Shown piece after piece: positions 59,720 to 64,000 of a stretch of 64,000 bases of DNA. Origin of the DNA: Mesorhizobium sp. CA14 (GTDB lineage Bacteria > Pseudomonadota > Alphaproteobacteria > Rhizobiales > Rhizobiaceae); the NCBI RefSeq assembly GCF_020165195.1, contig NZ_JAIUHR010000009.1:124001-188000 (forward strand), read 5' to 3'. Each line of letters starts with the position of its first letter. Position 1 is the stretch's first letter. Below the pieces are notes generated by a model. That model was not told where the DNA came from. It searched no databases and saw only the letters and a program-made list of their open reading frames with translations. The position numbers and the translations under genes were made by a program.

Positions 59720-60058
59720 CTATTCCCGCTTCAACTGCAGCAGATCGCTGGTGATATCGCCGCCGCACGTGCGGCTATCCAACATCTTCTCGAGATCGTT
59801 GCGGTTGTCTTGGCCGAAGTCGCTGGGCAGATCAATCGCCGTCCGGGCATCGTCGTCGAACTCGATCGGCGCACCATAGAGCTGGGCGATCTGCAACACC
59901 AGATCTTCTATATCCTCGCGGGCGATGTTCTCGGTCAGATTGCCCAGCCTGATCTCTTCCGAAAGCCGGATGATGTTGACGATACCCTTGATCCGCAAGG
60001 CCCACTGGACCCTGTGGTGAGCGTCGTCGCGCAACCGGATGGAAAATCGTTGGAACAT
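59720..60058 (-). CDS. Hypothetical protein, 112 aa
   Basis: It begins MFQRFSIRLRDDAHHRVQWA and has an acidic helical middle (NIAREDIEDLVLQIAQLYG). AGGAGG precedes the ATG at 60058. No signal or membrane helix. The function is unknown. Confidence 0.7.
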   Translation of the reverse strand: MFQRFSIRLRDDAHHRVQWALRIKGIVNIIRLSEEIRLGNLTENIAREDIEDLVLQIAQLYGAPIEFDDDARTAIDLPSDFGQDNRNDLEKMLDSRTCGGDITSDLLQLKRE

Positions 60059-60324
60059 GGAATGCCTCCTTTCCTTGGAGGTTATCCCTCGATCGCCATC
60101 ATGCGTCGGACCATCCCGGATGGCAAGTAAAAAATTTAAAAATAACAGATAAATCAATCAGTTAGCATAGATCAACAAACGTGGTTTCGGTGCATCATTA
60201 GTTTCGTTAGTTTGTCCCGCCTTTCACGGCTTATGCGTCCTTGACGCCCTATACGTCGAACCCTACTTCTACTTACAATGAGGCACTTACTCATTCGTGG
60301 CATTTGTCTGTGAAGGAGGCAGGC

Positions 60325-60564
60325 ATGGCTGATCTCGAACGGCCGCAAAGGTTGCAGATCATGCTGACCGACGAGGAACTGGCGGCGCTGGAGAACTGGC
60401 GTTTCGAAAAGCGCATGCCGAGCCGATCGGCCGCGGTGCGCGAGCTGTTGCGCCGTGGGCTTGCTTCGGATGGGTTCCTAACGGCAGATCTCGGCGTCAA
60501 GTCGCAACAGTTCGGTGTACTATCCTCGAATGGCAAGCCAGCTGATGGTCAATCCAAGGATTAG
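60325..60564 (+). CDS. Ribbon-helix-helix-like regulator, 79 aa
   Basis: This protein has a beta strand RLQIMLTDEEL followed by two helices (AALENWRFEKRMPSRSAAV, RELLRRGL), a ribbon-helix-helix pattern. AAGGAGG precedes the ATG at 60325. It lies 39 bp upstream of the histidine kinase gene and may be co-transcribed. The upstream 160 bp are AT-rich. Confidence 0.75.
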   Translation: MADLERPQRLQIMLTDEELAALENWRFEKRMPSRSAAVRELLRRGLASDGFLTADLGVKSQQFGVLSSNGKPADGQSKD

Positions 60565-60603
60565 GGTCGTTGCTTTGAACGGCGCAGGCACTAGTTAGCA
60601 CGC

Positions 60604-61671
60604 ATGACAAGTACCGGGGGCATAATCCGGCAGGATGCCAATTCCGATTCGCGCTTAGCGGCAATCGTGGATTCTTCGTACGACGCCATCATCAGCAAGG
60701 ATCTTAACAGCATCATCACGAGCTGGAACCATGCGGCGGAGCGCATGTTCGGCTACAGCGCGGAGGAGATTGTCGGCAGCTCAATGCTGCTGCTCATCCC
60801 AGAGCGTCTCCACGGCGAGGAAATTGATATTATCGGACGCATCCGCCGAGGGGAAGGCGTAGCGAGCTTCGACACGGTCCGAAAACGGAAGGATGGCACG
60901 CAGGTCGCGGTTTCCGTCACGGTTTCGCCGATCAGGAACCCTGCAGGCGAGATCGTGGGCGCCTCCACCATCGCTCGCGACATGACGGCCGCCAAGGAAA
61001 GCGAGCGCCGTATCCGGCTTTTGATGCGCGAGGTCAATCACCGCGTGAAGAACCAGTTCGCGGTGATCCTGTCGATGGTCAGGGAAACCAGCAAGCGCTC
61101 GACCGATCCAGGCGAGTTCGAGGAATTGATCCGCGCCCGCATCATGGCGCTGTCGCGCTCGCACGACCTTCTGGTCACCACGGAATGGGCCGGCGCCAGC
61201 CTGTTCGATCTTGTCCAGGAGCATTTGAAGCCCTTCGGCCATGAAGACCGTATCTCGCTTTCCGGGCCGCTTCTGACGCTGCAGTCGAATGCCGTTCAGA
61301 ACCTCGGCATGGCCTTCCATGAACTCGGCACCAATTCATCCAAATATGGCGCTTTGGCCTCGGGCGGCGGTCATATCGAAATCACCTGGAAGGTCGAGAC
61401 CGGCCCGCAGGCGCAGCGCCGCTTTCATCTTCTCTGGCATGAGATATCCGGCACGGGCGCAACCGCGCAGAAGGCGCCGGAGCGCAAGGGCTTAGGCGAG
61501 CGCAAGGGTTTTGGCACAGTGGTGCTCCAGCGGGTGGCGCCGCAATCGCTGAGCGGTTCCTCCAGCCTCGAACGCTCGCCCGACGGTGTGAAGTGGACGC
61601 TTGACGCGCCGCTCGAGGCGATCGTCGTGCCGCAGCTGGGCCTGGAGGATGAAAGCGATTTCAGGGGCTGA
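60604..61671 (+). CDS. PAS-domain HWE-family sensor histidine kinase
   Basis: This 355-residue soluble kinase has one PAS domain (about 20-130) and an HWE/HisKA_2 kinase core. The phospho-acceptor is His146 in NHRVKNQ, the N-box is FHELGTNSSKYGAL, and the WHE signature that names the family is in LLWHEISG. HWE kinases commonly feed the PhyR-NepR-EcfG general stress pathway of alphaproteobacteria. That fits the many EcfG-type promoters nearby, but phyR, nepR and ecfG are not in the window. Confidence 0.93.
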   Translation: MTSTGGIIRQDANSDSRLAAIVDSSYDAIISKDLNSIITSWNHAAERMFGYSAEEIVGSSMLLLIPERLHGEEIDIIGRIRRGEGVASFDTVRKRKDGTQVAVSVTVSPIRNPAGEIVGASTIARDMTAAKESERRIRLLMREVNHRVKNQFAVILSMVRETSKRSTDPGEFEELIRARIMALSRSHDLLVTTEWAGASLFDLVQEHLKPFGHEDRISLSGPLLTLQSNAVQNLGMAFHELGTNSSKYGALASGGGHIEITWKVETGPQAQRRFHLLWHEISGTGATAQKAPERKGLGERKGFGTVVLQRVAPQSLSGSSSLERSPDGVKWTLDAPLEAIVVPQLGLEDESDFRG

Positions 61672-61716
61672 GGCGCCTGTGCTGCCGCCTCTCCCTTGCA
61701 GGTCTGTAAAAATGCA

Positions 61717-61729
61717 TTACATCATGTAA
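61717..61729. promoter_or_regulatory. Palindrome TTACAT-C-ATGTAA
   Basis: A perfect 13-bp palindrome 64 bp upstream of the SPW protein gene, flanked by TGCATT on both sides. It may be an operator. Confidence 0.35.
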
Positions 61730-61792
61730 CAGAGCGTGCATTGTCCACGCGGATACAGTTGCTTTGGTCAAGCTTCACCCATGGAGGTTGTC

Positions 61793-62146
61793 ATGGCAAT
61801 GATGGAAGCAAGAAAGACCCTGGACTGGATCACCCTGGTCCTCGCGATCTGCCTGTTCATCTCACCCTGGGTCATCGGATTCACCGCGGCGATGGTGCCT
61901 GCGTGGAACGCCTGGATTGTCGGCGTTCTCCTCGGCGCGCTGGCGCTGGCGACGCTTTCGGTGTTCGCCGAGTGGGAAGAATGGGTAAGTGCGATCCTCG
62001 GGCTCTGGCTGATCGTGTCGCCCTGGTTGCTGCGCTTCGCGGCTGACACGCATGTCATGGCCACGCATGTCGTCCTCGGCGTGCTCGTGGTCGCGGCATC
62101 GGCCTGGGCCGTCTGGGACTTCCGTCATCCTCACGCGCATGCGTGA
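61793..62146 (+). CDS. SPW repeat membrane protein
   Basis: This 117-residue protein has four membrane helices and the two SPW repeats that define the family: ISPWVIGF near residue 25 and VSPWLLRF near 75. Function unknown; common in rhizobia. GGAGG precedes the ATG at 61793. The C-terminus is His-rich. Confidence 0.9.
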   Translation: MAMMEARKTLDWITLVLAICLFISPWVIGFTAAMVPAWNAWIVGVLLGALALATLSVFAEWEEWVSAILGLWLIVSPWLLRFAADTHVMATHVVLGVLVVAASAWAVWDFRHPHAHA

Positions 62147-62276
62147 GCGATGACTGAGCGGGAGCCGCCGCGCGAGCGGCGGCTCCTTGGACTTCTCTTG
62201 GGCATGGGGCAAGGCGGCCATTGCGGCGGCTTCACGCAATTGCTGCAATCGGAAACCTTTTCGTGCATTCTTGGGA

Positions 62277-62459
62277 ATGGCCTCGATGCTCCACCCCGAC
62301 ACCCCCGCCAAATGCTGCTCCTATTGCGGCGGCCGCGACCATGATTTCGAGGAGTGCCCGAAACGCAAGGCCGACGCCGAGAAGGAAAAGGTGGAGCGGG
62401 AGCCCGAGCCTGCCGTGGTCAGGTTCCCATATTCCCGTCACGCGTCCTCCAACCAGTAG
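62277..62459 (+). CDS. Small protein with CCHC zinc-knuckle motif
   Basis: This 60-residue protein has Cys14-X2-Cys17-X4-His22-X4-Cys27 (CSYCGGRDHDFEEC), the spacing of a retroviral-type zinc knuckle, followed by a Lys/Glu-rich helix. Zinc knuckles bind single-stranded nucleic acid and are uncommon in bacteria. The start is uncertain: ATG at 62277 has only GGGA before it, and another ATG lies at 62286. It is convergent with the Lrp gene. Confidence 0.6.
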   Translation: MASMLHPDTPAKCCSYCGGRDHDFEECPKRKADAEKEKVEREPEPAVVRFPYSRHASSNQ

Positions 62460-62574
62460 ATCGACTCGCTTCGCCATCAAGAAACCATGCGGAGCGGGCC
62501 TGCGCGAGCCGGCGTCCATGGCTCGATCCCCAACAGGGGTACTGTCGAGCCGACGTCTCAATTTGGCGCTCGCC

Positions 62575-63048
62575 TTATCCCCTAAGCGCACGCGCCGCCG
62601 CCTCGGCGAACGAGATGTCGCCCTTGATCTCGCGCATCGCCATCGAAGTCACCGTGCGGCGCACGCCGGGCAGGCGGCTGAGTTCCTCGCGCAGCATCCG
62701 GTCAAGCGCCATCATATCGACGGTGACGATCTGGAGCAGATAGTCGGCTTCGCCCGTGGTGGCGTAGCAGCGGCGGATCAGCGGGTGCTTCTTCACCGCC
62801 ATCTCGAAGGCGTCCGACACTTCGAAGTCGATCGACACCTGAATGAAGGCCTCGATGCCGAAGCCGATCCTGGCCGGGTCGATGCGGGTCGAATATCCGC
62901 GGATAATGCCGGCCTCTTCCAGCGCCTTCACCCGTTTCCAGCAAGGCGTCTTGCTCAAGCCGACCTCCTCGGCGAGTTCGCCGAAGGAGATGCGCGCATC
63001 GCGCTCGAGCGCGGCGACTATTCTGCGGTCGAGAGCGTCCAGCGTCAT
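62575..63048 (-). CDS. Lrp/AsnC-family regulator of tryptophan catabolism (KynR-like)
   Basis: This 157-residue protein has the Lrp helix-turn-helix (LDALDRRIVAALERDAR, SKTPCWKRVKALEEAGII) and RAM domain (GEADYLLQIVTVDMMALD). It is divergent from kynA across 137 bp, the arrangement of KynR in Pseudomonas, which activates kynurenine pathway genes in response to kynurenine. GGAG precedes the ATG. Confidence 0.93.
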   Translation of the reverse strand: MTLDALDRRIVAALERDARISFGELAEEVGLSKTPCWKRVKALEEAGIIRGYSTRIDPARIGFGIEAFIQVSIDFEVSDAFEMAVKKHPLIRRCYATTGEADYLLQIVTVDMMALDRMLREELSRLPGVRRTVTSMAMREIKGDISFAEAAARALRG

Positions 63049-63185
63049 TCGTTCTCCAATATAATGGAAGATGTCGACGATCGTCCTTCATTTCACGTCA
63101 TTTGAATAACAGAAAGGAACAATGTTCAAGCCGAAAGCGCTATCCTTGTCGTCGGGTCGAAAACCTGCCGCGAGGAGGATAAGCC

Positions 63186-63965
63186 ATGGACAAGCCGGAC
63201 TATCACGCCCGCATAGAGGCGCCCGAGATGCGCGACTACGGCGTCTATCTGAAATGCGACCAGTTGCTCGCCTGTCAGAAGCCGCTCGCCGAGATGGTCA
63301 ATGCCGACGAATTGCAGTTCCAGATCGTGCACCAGGTCGAGGAACTTTGGATGAAGCTCATCGCCTATACGCTGGTCGATGTGCTCGAATATCTGGAGAG
63401 GCAGGACACCCACCGCATCATCACGCTGATGGGCCGCGTGCACCGGCTGATGCGCATGATGACGGCGCAGCTCGACCTCCTGGAGACCATGTCGCCCAAA
63501 GAGTATCAGCAGATCCGCCTGCAGCTCGGCAATGGCAGCGGCCAGGAATCACCAGGTTTCAAGCTCTTGCTGCGCCTGCCGCCGGATCTTTGGCGGGCCT
63601 TCAAGCATGCCTATCTCGACGGCCGCGGGCTGACCGTGGAGGATATCTATGACGCGCACTATGACCACGGTGATTCCTATGTCGTGGCCGAGGCGCTGAT
63701 CGAATTCGACGAGCTGTTCCAGAAATTCCGCGCCAATCACCTCTATCTCATCCACCGCTCGATCGGGCTGGGCGCCAAGTCGCTGAAGGGACGGCCTGTG
63801 GAAATCCTTGAGGGCGGCGCCCGCCATCGCTTCTTTCCCGAGCTCTGGGACATTCGCTGCGACATGACCGACCGCTGGGGCGCCGAATACGGCACCGTGC
63901 GGGAGTCGATCAGCCATCCGCCGCAGGTTTCTCCTTCTCCCCGTGTGGGAGAAGGTGGCCGTTAA
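63186..63965 (+). CDS. kynA: Tryptophan 2,3-dioxygenase
   Basis: This 259-residue heme enzyme opens the indole ring of L-tryptophan to N-formylkynurenine. Conserved segments are FQIVHQVEELWMKL (with the distal His), FKLLLRLPPDLWRAF, and NHLYLIHRSIGLGAKSLKG with the proximal heme His. AGGAGG precedes the ATG. The last 12 or so codons (PSPRVGEGG) lie within a family A repeat, so the C-terminus is changed compared with the usual 275-280-residue enzyme. The gene next in the pathway is probably beyond the right edge. Confidence 0.94.
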   Translation: MDKPDYHARIEAPEMRDYGVYLKCDQLLACQKPLAEMVNADELQFQIVHQVEELWMKLIAYTLVDVLEYLERQDTHRIITLMGRVHRLMRMMTAQLDLLETMSPKEYQQIRLQLGNGSGQESPGFKLLLRLPPDLWRAFKHAYLDGRGLTVEDIYDAHYDHGDSYVVAEALIEFDELFQKFRANHLYLIHRSIGLGAKSLKGRPVEILEGGARHRFFPELWDIRCDMTDRWGAEYGTVRESISHPPQVSPSPRVGEGGR

Positions 63966-64000
63966 ACGGCCGGATGAGAGGTGTTCCAGGGAACAGACGT
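63925..64000. repeat. Intergenic repeat overlapping the end of kynA (family A, open at edge)
   Basis: CCTTCTCCCCGTGTGGGAGA and AAGGTGGCCG are followed by CGGATGAGAGGTGTTCCAGG, the inverse of the modules at 18355-18462. It continues past the window. Confidence 0.75.

Noticed and set aside
1-64000. tRNA, rRNA, integrase, prophage or plasmid-replication genes
   Set aside because: I looked for these and saw none; the small protein at 44060 often named plasmid stabilization protein is not evidence of a plasmid.

Overview
The window is high-GC DNA from an alphaproteobacterium of the Hyphomicrobiales, most like Mesorhizobium or a close relative. The basis is the gene content (ligD/ku, HWE-type histidine kinase, DUF6894, DUF982, CsbD and KGG stress proteins), GGAAC-type general-stress promoters, and short mosaic intergenic repeats of the kind common in rhizobia. 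No tRNA, rRNA, CRISPR array, integrase or insertion sequence was found. This looks like chromosomal core and near-core sequence, not a mobile island.

Layout. 0-5.5 kb: DNA repair (3' part of ligD, ku, a BRCT-like/TPR protein translationally coupled to ku, a small alpha/beta hydrolase, xthA). 5.5-12 kb: an orphan lasso-leader-like peptide, a membrane-anchored WD40 protein, and a three-subunit molybdenum hydroxylase (cytochrome c, 2Fe-2S, Mo subunit). 12-30 kb: single metabolic genes (amidase, MFS plus LysR, isochorismatase-like hydrolase, a frameshifted GFA gene, a second lasso-leader-like peptide, sulfotransferase, aminotransferase, YghU, an HtrA-like protein without its triad, SDRs, a His-rich secreted protein, a frameshifted nucleotidyltransferase behind an operator-like repeat array). 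30.9-38.7 kb: a complete branched-chain/amino-acid-type ABC importer, an Lrp regulator and two tandem diaminopropionate ammonia-lyase genes, probably one uptake and catabolism system. 39-44 kb: a PAS-PAS-GGDEF-EAL protein, a Gly/Asp/His-rich secreted protein and azlCD with a divergent Lrp regulator.

44-62 kb is a general-stress region: many small proteins (KGG, CsbD, DUF982, DUF6894, SPW, DUF3606-like), a small HD alarmone-hydrolase-like enzyme, pyrophosphatase, an Nramp-related transporter, CspA and an HWE kinase. Nine sites match the alphaproteobacterial EcfG/RpoE2 promoter (GGAAC, 18-19 nt, TT), mostly just upstream of these genes. Two of them are followed by no gene. Each is followed within about 110 nt by three hairpins, the first with a very C-rich loop, ending in a terminator hairpin. 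These are candidate stress-induced small RNAs resembling GsrN, and I regard them as the most interesting observation.

62.5-64 kb: an Lrp-type regulator divergent from tryptophan 2,3-dioxygenase (kynA), whose last codons lie inside an intergenic repeat. Three genes (GFA, nucleotidyltransferase, Crp-like) carry single-base frameshifts at short homopolymers, so assembly error must be excluded before calling them pseudogenes.
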